DNA of 64,000 bases, taken from Blastomussa wellsi. Its lineage: Eukaryota; Cnidaria; Anthozoa; Scleractinia; Plerogyridae. The position numbers and the translations under genes were made by a program. Below the pieces are notes generated by a model. The model made no database searches. It saw only the letters and a list, made by a program, of their open reading frames with translations, and had not been told where the DNA came from. The stretch spans positions 4,354,830 to 4,418,829 of the forward strand of contig OX393562.1 in assembly GCA_947652115.1 (NCBI GenBank), read 5' to 3'. Below are positions 39,901-54,800 of this stretch, piece after piece (positions within the stretch are counted from its first letter, which is position 1; each line of letters opens with the position of its first letter).

Positions 39901-42900
39901 CAAGATCTTGCCTAACCAAGATCTTGCATAACCAAGATCTTCCCTTACCAAGATCTTGCATAACCAAGATCATGCATAACCAAGATCTTGCATAACCAAG
40001 TTCTTCCATAACCAAGATCTTGCATAACCAAGATCTTGCCTAACCAAAATATTGCATAACCAAGATATTGCATAACCAAGATCTTGCCTAACCAAGATCT
40101 TGCATAACCAAGATCATGCATAACCAAGATCTTGCATAACCAAGATCTTGCATAACCAAGATCATGCATAACCAAGATTTTGCCTAACCAAGAACTTGCC
40201 TAACCAAGATCTTGCCTAACAAAGATATTGCATAACCAAGATCTTGCCTAACCAAGACCTTGCATAACCAATATCTTCCCTAACCAAGATCTTGAATAAC
40301 CAAGATCATGCATAACCAAGATCTTGCATAACCAAGTTCTTGCATAACCAAGATCTTGTAACACCAAGTTCTTGCATAACCAAGATCTTGCCTAACCAAG
40401 ATCTTGCATAACCAAGATCTTGCATAACAAAGATCAAGCATAACCAAGATCTTGCATAACCAAGATCTTGCATAACCAAGATCTTGCATAACCAAGATCT
40501 TGCCTAACCAAGATCTTGCATAACCAAGATCTTGCATAACCAAGATCTTGTCTAACCAAGATCTTTCTTAACCAAGATCATGCATAACCAAGATCTTGCC
40601 TAACCAAGATCTTCCGTAACCAAGATCTTGCATAACCAAGATCATGCCTAACCAAGATCTTGCATAACCAAGTTCTTGCCTAACCTAGATCTTGCATAAC
40701 CAAGATCATGCATAACCAAAATCTTGCATAACCAAGATCTTCCCTAACCAAGATCTTGCCTAACCAAGATCTTGACTAACCAAGATCTTGCATAACCAAG
40801 ATCTTGCATAACCAAGATCATGCATAGCCAAGGCCTTCCATTACCAAAATCATGCATAACCAAGTTCTTGCATAACCAAGATCTTGCATAACCAAGATCT
40901 TGCTTTACCAAGATCATGCATAACCAAGATCTTGCATAACCAAGATCTTGCATAAACAATATCTTGCATAACCAAGATCTTGCATATCCAAGATCTTGCA
41001 TAACCAAGATCTTGCCTAACCAAGATCTTGCCTAACCAAGATCTTGCATAACCAAGATCTTGCATAACCAAGATCATGCATAACCAAGATCTTGCATAAC
41101 CAAGTTCTTGCATAACCAAGATCTTGCATAACCAAGATCTTGCCTAACCAAGAACTTGCATAACCAAGATCTTCCCTAACCAAGATCTTGAATAACCAAG
41201 ATCATGCATAACCAAGATCTTGCATAACCAAATTCTTGCATAACCAAGATATTCCATAACCAAGATCTTGCCTAACCAAGATCTTGCATAACCAAGATCT
41301 TCCCTAACCAAGATCTTGAATAACCAAGATCATGCATAACCAAGATCTTGCATAACCAAGTTCTTGCATAACCAAGATCTTGCATAACCAAGATCTTGCC
41401 TAACCAAGATCTTGCCTAACCAATATCTTGCATAACCAAGATCTTGCATAACCAAGATCATGCATAACCAAGATCTTGCATAACCAAGTTCTTGCATAAC
41501 CTAGATCTTGCATAACCAAGATCTTGCCAAACCAAGAACTTGCCTAACCAAGATCTTGCATCACCAAGATCTTGCATAACCAAGATCTTGCCTAACCAAG
41601 ATCTTGCATAACAAAGATCTTGCCTAAACAAGATCTTGCATAACCAAGATCCTCCCTAACAAAGATCTTGCATAACCAAGATCATGCATAACCAAGATCT
41701 TGCATAACCAAGTTCTTGCATAACCAAGATCTTGCATAACCAAGATCATGCATAACCAAGATCTTGCAAAACCAAGATCTTGCCTAACCAAGAACTTGCC
41801 TAACCAAGATCTTGCATAACCAAGATCTTGCATAACCAAGATCTTGCATAGCAAAGATCTTCCCTAACCAAGATCTTCCATAACCAAGATCATGCATAAC
41901 CAAGATTTTGCCTAACCAAGATCTTGCATAACCAAGATCTTGCATAACCAAGATCTTGCATAGCCAAGATCTTCCCTAACCAAGATCTTGCATAACCAAG
42001 ATCTTTCCTAACCAAGATCTTGCCTAACCAAGATCTTGCATAACCAAGATCTTGCATAACCAAGATCATGCATAACCAAGATCTTGCATAACCAAGTTCT
42101 TGCATAACCAGAATCTTGCATAACCAAGATCTTGCCTAACCAAGATATCGCATAATTAAGATCTTGCCTAACCAGGATCTTGCCTAACCAAGATATTGCA
42201 TAACCAAGATATTGCATAACCAAGATCATGAATAACCAAGATCTTGCATAACCAAGATCTTGCATAACCAAGATCTTGCATAACCAAGATCTTGCCTAAC
42301 CAAGATCTTGCATAACCAAGATCTTGCCTAACCAAGATCTTGCCTAACCAAGACCTTGCATAACCAAGATCTTGCATAACCAAGATCTTGCATAACCAAG
42401 ATGATGCATAACCAAGATCTTGCATAACCAAGTTCTTGCATAACCAAGATCTTGCATAACCAAGATCTTGCCTAACCAAGAACTTGCCTAACCAAAATCT
42501 TGCATAACTAAGATCTTGCATAACCAAGATCTTGCCTAACCAAGATCTTGCATAAGCAAGATCTTCCCTAACAAAGGTCTTGCATAACCAGGATCATGCA
42601 TAACCAAGATCTTGCCTAAGCAAGAACTTGTCTAACCAAGATCTTGCATAACAAAGATCTTGCATAACCAAGATCTTGCCTAACCAAGATCTTGCATAAC
42701 CAAGATCTTCCCTAACCAAGATCTTGCATAACCAAGATCATGCATAACCAAGATATTGCATAACCAAGTTCTTGCATAACCAAGATCTTGCATAACCAAG
42801 GTCTTGCCTAACCAAGATCTTGCATAACCAAGATCTTGCATAACCAAGATCTTGCCTAACCAAGATCTTGCCTAACCAAGATCTTGCATAACCAAGATCT

Positions 42901-43343
42901 TCCCTAACCAAGATCATGCATAACCAAGATCTTGCATAACCAAGTTCTTGCATAACCAAGATCTTGCCTAACCAAGATATTGCATAACCAAGATTTTGCC
43001 TAACCAAGATATTGCATAACCAAATTATTGCATAACCAAGATCTTGCCTAACCAAGATCTTGCATAAGCAAGATCTTCCGTAACCAAGATCTTGCATAAC
43101 CAAGATCTTGCATAACCAAGTTCTTGCATAACCAAGATCTTGGATAACAAAGATCTTCCCTAACCAAGAGCTTGCATAACCAAGATCTTGCATAACCAAG
43201 ATCTTGCCTAACCAAGATCTTGCATAACCAAGATCTTGCCTAACCAATATCTTGCCTAACCAAGATCTTGCATAACCAAGATCTTGCATAACCAAGATCA
43301 TGCATAAACAAGATCTTGCATAACCAAGTTCTTGCATAAGCAA
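36991..43343. repeat. 7-kb HOR, third copy with 496-bp internal deletion
   Basis: Begins with the same AGATTTTGC unit as A1 (offset 17,839). Near 37,855 the offset falls to 17,343. The 496 bp (31 units) corresponding to about 20.0-20.5 kb of A1 are missing, removing one GAACTTATATAACC word and its flanks. Later the offset rises to 17,487, so nine units have been gained between about 39.95 and 40.75 kb. Landmarks are AAGGCCTTCCATTACC at 38959 and 40831 and AGATATCGC at 42143. It looks like an older or less homogenised relative of A1 and A2. Confidence 0.85.
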
Positions 43344-45830
43344 GATCTTGCATAACCAAGATCTTGCCTAACCAAGAACTTGCCTAACCAAGATCTTCCA
43401 TAACCAAGATCTTGCATAACCAAGATCTTGCCTAACCAAGATCTTGCATAACCAAGATCATGCATAACCAAGATCTTGCGTAACCAAGAACTTGCCTAAC
43501 CAAGATCTTGCATAACCAAGACCATGCATAACCAAGATCTTGCATAACCAAGTTCTTGCATAACCAAGAACTTGCCTAACCAAGATCTTGCATAACCAAG
43601 ATCTTGCATAACCAAGATCTTGCCTAACCAAGATCTTGCATAACCAAGATCTTGCATAACCAAGATCATGCATAACCAAGATCTTGCATAACCAAGTTCT
43701 TGCATAACCAAGATCTTGCCTAACCAAGATATTGCATAACCAAGTTCTTGCATAACCAAGATCTTGCATAACCAAGATCTTGCCTAAACAAGAACTTGCC
43801 TAACCAAGATCTTGCATAACCAAGATCTTGCATAACCAAGATCTTGCCTAACCAAGATCTTGCATAACCAAGATCTTGCATAACCAAGATCTTGCCTAAC
43901 CAAGATCTTGCATAACCAAGATCTTCCCTAACCAAGATCTTGCCTAACCAACATCTTGCCTAACCAAGATCTTGCATAACCAAGATCTTGCATAACCAAG
44001 ATCATGCATAACCAAGATCTTGCCTAACCAACATCTTGCCTAACCAAGATCTTCCCTAACCAAGATCTTGCATAACCAAGATCATGCATAACCAAGATCT
44101 TGCATAACAAAGTTCTTGCCTAACCAAGAACTTGCCTAACCAAGATCTTGCATAACAAAGATCTTGCATAACCAAGATCTTGCCTAACCAAGATCTTATA
44201 TAACCAAGATCTTCCCTTACCAAGAACTTGCCTAACCAAGATCTTGCATAACAAAGATCTTGCATAACCAAGATCTTGCCTAACCAAGATCTTGCTTAAC
44301 CAAGATCTTTCCTTACCAAGATCTTGCATAACCAAGATCATGCATAACCAAGATCTTGCATAACCAAGTTCTTGCATAACCAAGATCTTGCATAACCAAG
44401 ATCTTGCCTAACCAAGATATTGCATAACCAAGATATTGCATAACCAAGATCTTGCATAACCAAGATCTTCCATAAGCAAGATCTTCCCCAACCAAGATCT
44501 TGCATAACCAAGATCATGCATAACCAAGATCTTGCATAACCAAGTTCTTGCATAACCAAGATCTTGCATAACCAAGATCTTGCCTAGCCAAGATCTTGCA
44601 TAACCAAGATCTTGCATAACCAAGATCTTGCCTAACCAAGATCTTGCCTAACCAAGATCTTGCATAACCAAGATCTTGCATAACCAAGATCAAGCATAAC
44701 CAAGATCTTGCATAACCAAGTTCTTGCATAACCAAGATCTTGCATAACCAAGATCTTGCCTAACCAAGATCTTGCATAACCAAGATCTTGCATAACCAAG
44801 ATCTTGCCTAACCAAGATCTTGCCTAACCAAGATCTTGCATAACCAAGATCTTGCATAACCAAGATCAAGCATAACCAAGATCTTGCATAACCAAGTTCT
44901 TGCATAACAAAGATCTTGCATAACCAAGATCTTGCCTAACCAAGATCTTGCATAACCAAGATCTTGCATAACCAAGATCTTGCCTAACCAAGATCATGCA
45001 TAACCAAGATCTTGCATAACCAAGATCTTGCATAACCAAGATCTTGCCTAACCAAGATCTTGCATAACCAAGATCTTCCCTAACCAAGATCTTGCATAAC
45101 CAAGATCATGCATAACCAAGATCTTGCATAACCAAGTTCTTGCCTAACCAAGATCTTGCATAACCAAGATCTTGCATAACCAAGATCTTCCCTAACCAAG
45201 ATCTTGAATAACCAAGATCATGCATAACCAAGATCTTGCCTAACCAAGATCTTCCCTAACCAAGATCTTGCATAACCAAGATCATGCATAACCAAAATCA
45301 TGCATAACCAAGATCTTGCATAACCAAGTTCTTGCCTAACCAAGATCTTGCATAACCAAGATCTTGCATAACCAAGATCTTCCCTAACCAAGATCTTGAA
45401 TAACCAAGATCATGCATAACCAAGATCTTGCCTAACCAAGATCTTCCCTAACCAAGATCTTGCATAACCAAGATCATGCATAACCAAAATCATGCATAAC
45501 CAAGTTCTTGCATAACCAAGATCTTGCATAACCAAGAACTTGCATAACCAAGATCTTCCCTAACCAAGATCTTGAATAACCAAGATCATGCATAACCAAG
45601 ATCTTGCATAACCAAGATCTTGCATAACCAAGATCATGCATAACCAAGTTCTTGCATGACCAAAATCATGCATAACCAAGTTCTTGCATAACCAAGATCT
45701 TGCATAACCAAGAACTTGCTTAACCAAGATCTTCCCTAACCAAGATCTTGAATAACCAAGATCTTGCATAACCAAGATCATGCATAACCAAGATATTGCA
45801 TAACCAAGATATTGCATAACCAAGATCTTG
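43344..45830. repeat. Third occurrence of R/T/U block material
   Basis: From 44514 to about 45760 the variant order matches 2356-3600 at offset 42,158 bp, including the 176-bp triplet with starts at 44511, 44687 and 44863. The left part (43.4-44.6 kb) matches 33.0-34.2 kb. It contains CTTCCCCAACC near 44485, ACCAAAATCATGC near 45290 and the CTTGCATGACC word near 45650. No gene is seen. Confidence 0.82.
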
Positions 45831-48800
45831 CCTAACCAAGATCTTCCATAAGCAAGATCTTCCCTAACCAAGATCTTGCATAACCAAGATCATGCATAAC
45901 CAAGGTCTTGCATAACCAAGTTCTTGCATAACAAAGATCTTGCATAACCAGGATCTTGCCTAACCAAGATCTTGCATAACCAAGATCTTGCATAACCAAG
46001 ATCTTGCCTAACCAAGATCTTGCATAACCAAGATATTGCATAACCAAGATCAAGCATAACCAAGATCTTGCATAACCAAGTTCGTGCATAACCAAGATCT
46101 TGCATAACCAAGATCTTGCCTAACCAAGATCTTACATAACCAAGATCTTGCATAACCAAGATCTTGCCTAACCAAGATCATGCATAACCAAGATCTTGCC
46201 TAACCAAGATCTTCCCTAACCAAGATCTTGCATAACCAAGATCATGCATAACCAAGATCTTGCATAACCAAGTTCTTGCCTAACCAAGATCTTGCATAAC
46301 CAAGATCTTGCATAACCAAGATCATGCATAACCAAAATCTTGCATAACCAAGATCTTCCCTAACCAAGATCTTGCCTAACCAAGATCTTGCCTAACAAAG
46401 ATCTTGCATAACCAAGATCTTGCATAACCAAGATCATGCATAACCAAGTTCTTGCATGACCAAAATCATGCATAACCAAGTTCTTGCATAACCAAGATCT
46501 TGCATAACCAAGATCTTGCTTTACCAAGATCATGCATAACCAAGATCTTGCATAACCAAGATCTTGCATAAACAATATCTTGCATAACCAAGATCTTGCT
46601 TATCCAAGATCTTGCATAACCAAGATCTTGCCTAACCAAGATCTTGCCTAACAAAGATCTTGCATAACCAAGATCTTGCATAACCAAGATCATGCATAAC
46701 CAAGATCTTGCATAACCAAGTTCATGCATAACAAAGATCTTGCATAACCAAGATCTTGCCTAACCAAGAGCTTGCCTAACCAAGATCATGCATAACCAAG
46801 ATCTTCCCTAAACAAGATCTTGCATAACCAAGATCATGCATAACCAAGTTCTTCCATAACCAAGATCTTGCATAACCAAGATCTTGCCTAACCAAGATAT
46901 TCCATAACCAAGATATTGCATAACCAAGATCTTGCCTAACCAAGATTTTGCATAACCAAGATCATGCATAACCAAGATCTTGCATAACCAAGATCTTGCA
47001 TAACCAAGATCATGCATAACCAAGATTTTGCCTAACCAAGAACTTGCCTAACCAAGATCTTGAATAACAAAGATATTGCATAACCAAGATCTTGCCTAAC
47101 CAAGATCTTGCATAACCAAGATCTTCCCTAACCAAGATCTTGAATAACCAAGATCATGCATAACCAAGATCTTGCATAACCAAGTTCTTGCATAACCAAG
47201 ATCTTGTAACACCAAGTTCTTGCATAACCAAGATCTTGCCTAACCAAGATCTTGCATAACCAAGATCTTGCATAACAAAGATCAAGCATAACCAAGATCT
47301 TGCATAACCAAGATCTTGCATAACCAAGATCTTGCATAACCAAGATCTTGCCTAACCAAGATCTTGCATAACCAAGATCTTGCATAACCAAGATCTTGTC
47401 TAACCAAGATCTTTCTTAACCAAGATCATGCATAACCAAGATCTTGCCTAACCAAGATCTTCCCTAACCAAGATCTTGCATAACCAAGATCATGCCTAAC
47501 CAAGATCTTGCATAACCAAGTTCTTGCCTAACCTAGATCTTGCATAACCAAGATCATGCATAACCAAAATCTTGCATAACCAAGATCTTCCCTAACCAAG
47601 ATCTTGCTTAACCAAGATCTTGACTAACCAAGATCTTGCATAACCAAGATCTTGCATAACCAAGATCATGCATAGCCAAGGCCTTCCATTACCAAAATCA
47701 TGCATAACCAAGTTCTTGCATAACCAAGATCTTGCATAACCAAGATCTTCCTTTACCAAGATCATGCATAACCAAGATCTTGCATAACCAAGATCTTGCA
47801 TAAACAATATCTTGCATAACCAAGATCTTGCATATCCAAGATCTTGCATAACCAAGATCTTGCCTAACCAAGATCTTGCCTAACCAAGATCTTGCATAAC
47901 CAAGATCTTGCATAACCAAGATCATGCATAACCGAGATCTTGCATAACTAAGTTCTTGCATAACCAAGATCTTGCATAACCAAGATCTTGCCTAACCAAG
48001 AACTTGCATAACCAAGATCTTCCCTAACCAAGATCTTGAATAACCAAGATCATGCATAACCAAGATCTTGCATAACCAAGTTCTTGCATAACCAAGATAT
48101 TCCATAACCAAGATCTTGCCTAACCAAGATCTTGCATAACCAAGATCTTCCCTAACCAAGATCTTGCATAACCAAGATCTTGCCTAACCAAGATCATGCA
48201 TAACCAAGATCTTGCCTAACCAAGATCTTCCCTAACCAAGATCTTGCATAACCAAGATCATGCATAACCAAGATCTTGCATAACCAAGTTCTTGCCTAAC
48301 CAAGATCTTGCATAACCAAGATCTTGCATAACCAAGATCATGCATAACCAAAATCTTGCATAACCAAGATCTTCCCTAACCAAGATCTTGCCTAACCAAG
48401 ATCTTGCCTAACAAAGATCTTGCATAACCACGATCTTGCATAACCAAGATCATGCATAACCAAGTTCTTGCATGACCAAAATCATGCATAACCAAGTTCT
48501 TGCATAACCAAGATCTTGCATAACCAAGATCTTGCTTTACCAAGATCATGCATAACCAAGATCTTGCATAACCAAGATCTTGCATAAACAATATCTTGCA
48601 TAACCAAGATCTTGCTTATCCAAGATCTTGCATAACCAAGATCTTGCCTAACCAAGATCTTGCCTAACAAAGATCTTGCATAACCAAGATCTTGCATAAC
48701 CAAGATCATGCATAACCAAGATCTTGCATAACCAAGTTCATGCATAACAAAGATCTTGCATAACCAAGATCTTGCCTAACCAAGAGCTTGCCTAACCAAG

Positions 48801-51030
48801 ATCATGCATAACCAAGATCTTCCCTAAACAAGATCTTGCATAACCAAGATCATGCATAACCAAGATCTTGCATAAACAAGATCTTCCATAACCAAGATCT
48901 TGCATAACCAAGATCATGCATAACCAAGATCTTGCCTAACCAAGAACTTGCCTAACCAAGATCATGCATAACCAAGATCTTCCCTAAACAAGATCTTGCA
49001 TAACCAAGATCATGCATAACCAAGATCTTGCATAAATAAGATCTTCCCTAACCAAGATCTTGCATAACCAAGATCATGCATAACCAAGATCTTGCCTAAC
49101 CAAGAACTTGCCTAACCGAGATCTTCCATAACAAAGATCTTGCATAACCAAGATTTTGCCTAACCAAGAACTTATATAACCAAGATCTTCCCTTACCAAG
49201 AACTTGCCTAACCAAGATCTTGCATAACAAAGATCTTGCATAACCAAGATCTTGCCTAACCAAGATCTTGCATAACCAAGATCTTCCCTTACCAAGATCT
49301 TGCATAACCAAGATCATGCATAACCAAGATCTTGCATAACCAAGTTCTTCCATAACCAAGATCTTGCATAACCAAGATCTTGCCTAACCAAGATATTGCA
49401 TAAGCAAGATATTGCATAACCAAGATATTGCCTAACCAAGATCTTGCATAACCAAGATCTTGCCTAACCAAGATCTTGCATAACCAAGATCTTGCATAAC
49501 CAAGATCATGCATAACCAAGATTTTGCCTAACCAAGAACTTGCCTAACCAAGATCTTGCCTAACAAAGATATTGCATAACCAAGATCTTGCCTAACCAAG
49601 ATCTTCCCTAACCAAGATCTTGAATAACCAAGATCATGCATAACCAAGATCTTGCCTAACCAAGATCTTCCCTAACCAAGATCTTGCATAACCAAGATCA
49701 TGCATAACCAAAATCATGCATAACCAAGTTCTTGCATAACCAAGATCTTGCATAACCAAGAACTTGCATAACCAAGATCTTCCCTAACCAAGATCTTGAA
49801 TAACCAAGATCATGCATAACCAAGATCTTGCATAACCAAGATCTTGCATAACCAAGATCATGCATAACCAAGTTCTTGCATGACCAAAATCATGCATAAC
49901 CAAGTTCTTGCATAACCAAGATCTTGCATAACCAAGAACTTGCTTAACCAAGATCTTCCCTAACCAAGATCTTGAATAACCAAGATCTTGCATAACCAAG
50001 ATCATGCATAACCAAGATATTGCATAACCAAGATATTGCATAACCAAGATCTTGCCTAACCAAGATCTTCCATAAGCAAGATCTTCCCTAACCAAGATCT
50101 TGCATAACCAAGATCATGCATAACCAAGGTCTTGCATAACCAAGTTCTTGCATAACAAAGATCTTGCATAACCAGGATCTTGCCTAACCAAGATCTTGCA
50201 TAACCAAGATCTTGCATAACCAAGATCTTGCCTAACCAAGATCTTGCATAACCAAGATATTGCATAACCAAGATCAAGCATAACCAAGATCTTGCATAAC
50301 CAAGTTCTTGCATAACCAAGATCTTGCATAACCAAGATCTTGCCTAACCAAGATCTTACATAACCAAGATCTTGCATAACCAAGATCTTGCCTAACCAAG
50401 ATCATGCATAACCAAGATCTTGCCTAACCAAGATCTTCCCTAACCAAGATCTTGCATAACCAAGATCATGCATAACCAAGATCTTGCATAACCAAGTTCT
50501 TGCCTAACCAAGATCTTGCATAACCAAGATCTTGCATAACCAAGATCATGCATAACCAAAATCTTGCATAACCAAGATCTTCCCTAACCAAGATCTTGCC
50601 TAACCAAGATCTTGCCTAACAAAGATCTTGCATAACCAAGATCTTGCATAACCAAGATCATGCATAACCAAGTTCTTGCATGACCAAAATCATGCATAAC
50701 CAAGTTCTTGCATAACCAAGATCTTGCATAACCAAGATCTTGCTTTACCAAGATCATGCATAACCAAGATCTTGCATAACCAAGATCTTGCATAAACAAT
50801 ATCTTGCATAACCAAGATCTTGCTTATCCAAGATCTTGCATAACCAAGATCTTGCCTAACCAAGATCTTGCCTAACAAAGATCTTGCATAACCAAGATCT
50901 TGCATAACCAAGATCATGCATAACCAAGATCTTGCATAACCAAGTTCATGCATAACAAAGATCTTGCATAACCAAGATCTTGCCTAACCAAGAGCTTGCC
51001 TAACCAAGATCATGCATAACCAAGATCTTC
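45370..51030. repeat. 4,224-bp-offset duplication pair with a third partial copy
   Basis: The segment at about 45370-46820 reappears at about 49590-51040 (offset 4,224, 264 units), and its right third also appears at about 48175-48830 (offset 2,016). Shared landmarks are CTTGCATGACC (near 45650, 49875, 46450, 50670 and 48470), CTTGCTTATCC (near 46600, 48615 and 50825), ACCAAGGTCTTGC near 45900 and 50125, and GTTCATGC near 46720, 48735 and 50945. Between the copies, 47.0-48.0 kb matches 40.3-41.1 kb of the 7-kb block (offset 6,848), with AAGGCCTTCCATTACC at 47679. Confidence 0.8.
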
Positions 51031-51803
51031 CCTAAACAAGATCTTGCATAACCAAGATCATGCATAACCAAGATCTTGCATAAACAAGATCTTCCATAAC
51101 CAAGATCTTGCATAACCAAGATCATGCATAACCAAGATCTTGCCTAACCAAGAACTTGCCTAACCAAGATCATGCATAACCAAGATCTTCCCTAAACAAG
51201 ATCTTGCATAACCAAGATCATGCATAACCAAGATCTTGCATAAATAAGATCTTCCCTAACCAAGATCTTGCATAACCAAGATCATGCATAACCAAGATCT
51301 TGCCTAACCAAGAACTTGCCTAACCGAGATCTTCCATAACAAAGATCTTGCATAACCAAGATCTTGCCTAACCAAGAACTTATATAACCAAGATCTTCCC
51401 TTACCAAGAACTTGCCTAACCAAGATCTTGCATAACAAAGATCTTGCATAACCAAGATCTTGCCTAACCAAGATCTTGCATAACCAAGATCTTCCCTTAC
51501 CAAGATCTTGCATAACCAAGATCATGCATAACCAAGATCTTGCATAACCAAGTTCTTCCATAACCAAGATCTTGCATAACCAAGATCTTGCCTAACCAAG
51601 ATATTGCATAACCAAGATATTGCATAACCAAGATCTTGCCTAACCAAGATCTTGCATAACCAAGATCATGCATAACCAAGATCTTGCATAACCAAGATCT
51701 TGCATAACCAAGATCATGCATAACCAAGATTTTGCCTAACCAAGAACTTCCCTAACCAAGATCTTGCCTAACAAAGATATTGCATAACCAAGATCTTGCC
51801 TAA
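48175..51803. repeat. 2,208-bp HOR, two copies
   Basis: About 1.42 kb at 48175-49595 recurs at 50383-51803, offset 2,208 bp (138 units). Shared rare units are CATAAATAAG at 49028 and 51236 and ACCGAGATC near 49117 and 51325. Also shared are the repeated CTTCCCTAAACAAG words at 48.82 and 48.98 kb (51.03 and 51.19 kb). Visible differences are single bases, for example AGATTTTGCC near 49151 against AGATCTTGCC. The remaining 0.8 kb of the period (49.6-50.4 kb) belongs to the 4,224-bp duplication, so the two events are interleaved. Confidence 0.85.
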
Positions 51804-54800
51804 CCAAGATCTTGCATAACCAAGATCTTCCCTAACCAAGATCTTGAATAACCAAGATCATGCATAACCAAGATCTTGCATAACCAAGTTCTTGCATAAC
51901 CAAGATCTTGTAACAACAAGTTCTTGCATAACCAAGATCTTGCCTAACCAAGATCTTGCATAACCAAGATCTTGCATAACAAAGATCAAGCATAACCAAG
52001 ATCTTGCATAACCAAGATCTTGCATAACCAAGATCTTGTCTAACCAAGATCTTTCTTAACCAAGATCATGCATAACCAAGATCTTGCCTAACCAAGATCT
52101 TCCCTAACCAAGATCTTGCATAACCAAGATCATGCCTAACCAAGATCTTGCATAACCAAGTTCTTGCCTAACCTAGATCTTGCATAACCAAGATCATGCA
52201 TAACCAAAATCTTGCATAACCAAGATCTTCCCTAACCAAGATCTTGCTTAACCAAGATCTTGACTAACCAAGATCTTGCATAACCAAGATCTTGCATAAC
52301 CAAGATCATGCATAGCCAAGGCCTTCCATTACCAAAATCATGCATAACCAAGTTCTTGCATAACCAAGATCTTGCATAACCAAGATCTTCCTTTACCAAG
52401 ATCATGCATAACCAAGATCTTGCATAACCAAGATCTTGCATAAACAATATCTTGCATAACCAAGATCTTGCATATCCAAGATCTTGCATAACCAAGATCT
52501 TGCCTAACCAAGATCTTGCCTAACCAAGATCTTGCATAACCAAGATCTTGCATAACCAAGATCATGCATAACCAAGATCTTGCATAACTAAGTTCTTGCA
52601 TAACCAAGATCTTGCAAAACCAAGATCTTGCCTAACCAAGAACTTGCATAACCAAGATCTTCCCTAACCAAGATCTTGAATAACCAAGATCATGCATAAC
52701 CAAGATCTTGCATAACCAAGTTCTTGCATAACCAAGATCTTGTAACACCAAGTTCTTGCATAACCAAGATCTTGCATAACCAAGATCTTGCCTAACCAAG
52801 AACTTGCCTAACCAAGATCTTGCATAACCAAGATCTTGCATAACCAAGTTCTTGCAAAACCAAGATCTTGCATAACCAAGATCTTCCCTAACCAAGATCT
52901 TGCATAACCAAGATCTTGCACAACCAAGATCTTGCATAACAAAGTTCTTGCATAACCAAGATCTTGCATAACCAAGATCTTGCCTAACCAAGATCTTGCA
53001 TAACCAAGATCTTGCATAACCAAGATCTTGTCTAACCAAGATCTTTCTTAACCAAGATCATGCATAACCAAGATCTTGCCTAACCAAGATCTTCCCCAAC
53101 CAAGATCTTGCATAACCAAGATCATGCCTAACCAAGATCTTGCATAACCAAGTTCTTGCCTAACCTAGATCTTGCATAACCAAGATCATGCATAACCAAA
53201 ATCTTGCATAACCAAGATCTTCCCTAACCAAGATCTTGCCTAACCAAGATCTTGACTAACCAAGATCTTGCATAACCAAGATCTTGCATAACCAAGATCA
53301 TGCATAGCCGAGGCCTTCCATTACCAAAATCATGCATAACCAAGTTCTTGCATAACCAAGATCTTGCATAACCAAGATCTTCCTTTACCAAGATCATGCA
53401 TAACCAAGATCTTGCATAACCAAGATCTTGCATAAACAATATCTTGCATAACCAAGATCTTGCATATCCGAGATCTTGCATAACCAAGATCTTGCCTAAC
53501 CAAGATCTTGCATAACCAAGATCTTGCATAACCAAGATCATGCATAACCAAGATCTTGCATAACCAAGTTCTTGCATAACCAAGATCTTGTAACACCAAG
53601 TTCTTGCATAACCAAGATCTTGCATAACCAAGATCTTGCCTAACCAAGAACTTGCCTAACCAAGATCTTGCATAACCAAGATCTTGCATAACCAAGTTCT
53701 TGCATAACCAAGATCTTGCATAACAAAGATCTTCCCTAACCAAGATCTTGCATAACCAAGATCTTGCACAACCAAGATCTTGCATAACCAAGTTCTTGCA
53801 TAACCAAGATCTTGCATAACCAAGATCTTGCATAACCAAGATCTTGTCTAACCAAGATCTTTCTTAACCAAGATCATGCATAACCAAGATCTTGCCTAAC
53901 CAAGATCTTCCCTAACCAAGATCTTGCATAACCAAGATCATGCCTAACCAAGATCTTGCATAACCAAGTTGTTGCCTAACCTTGATCTTGCATAACCTAG
54001 ATCATGCATAACCAAAATCTTGCATAACCAAGATCTTCCCTAACCAAGATCTTGCCTAACCAAGATCTTGACTAACCAAGATCTTGCATAACCAAGATCT
54101 TGCATAACCAAGATCATGCATAGCCAAGGCCTTCCATTACCAAAATCATGCATAACCAAGTTCTTGCATAACCAAGATCTTGCATAACCAAGATCTTCCT
54201 TTACCAAGATCATGCATAACCAAGATCTTGCATAACCAAGATCTTGCATAAACAATATCTTGCATAACCAAGATCTTGCATATCCAAGATCTTGCATAAC
54301 CAAGATCTTGCCTAACCAAGATCTTGCCTAACCAAGATCTTGCATAACCAAGATCTTGCATAACCAAGATCATGCATAACCAAGATCTTGCATAACCAAG
54401 TTCTTGCATAACCAAGATCTTGCATAACCAAGATCTTGCCTAACCAAGAACTTGCATAACCAAGATCTTCCCTAACCAAGATCTTGAATAACCAAGATCA
54501 TGCATAACCAAGATCTTGCATAACCAAGTTCTTGCATAACCAAGATATTCCATAACCAAGATCTTGCCTAACCAAGATCTTGCATAACCAAGATCTTCCC
54601 TAACCAAGATCTTGAATAACCAAGATCATGCATAACCAAGATCTTGCATAACCAAGTTCTTGCATAACCAAGATCTTGCATAACCAAGATCTTGCCTAAC
54701 CAAGATCTTGCCTAACCAATATCTTGCATAACCAAGATCTTGCATAACCAAGATCATGCATAACCAAGATCTTGCATAACCAAGATCTTCCCTAACCAAG

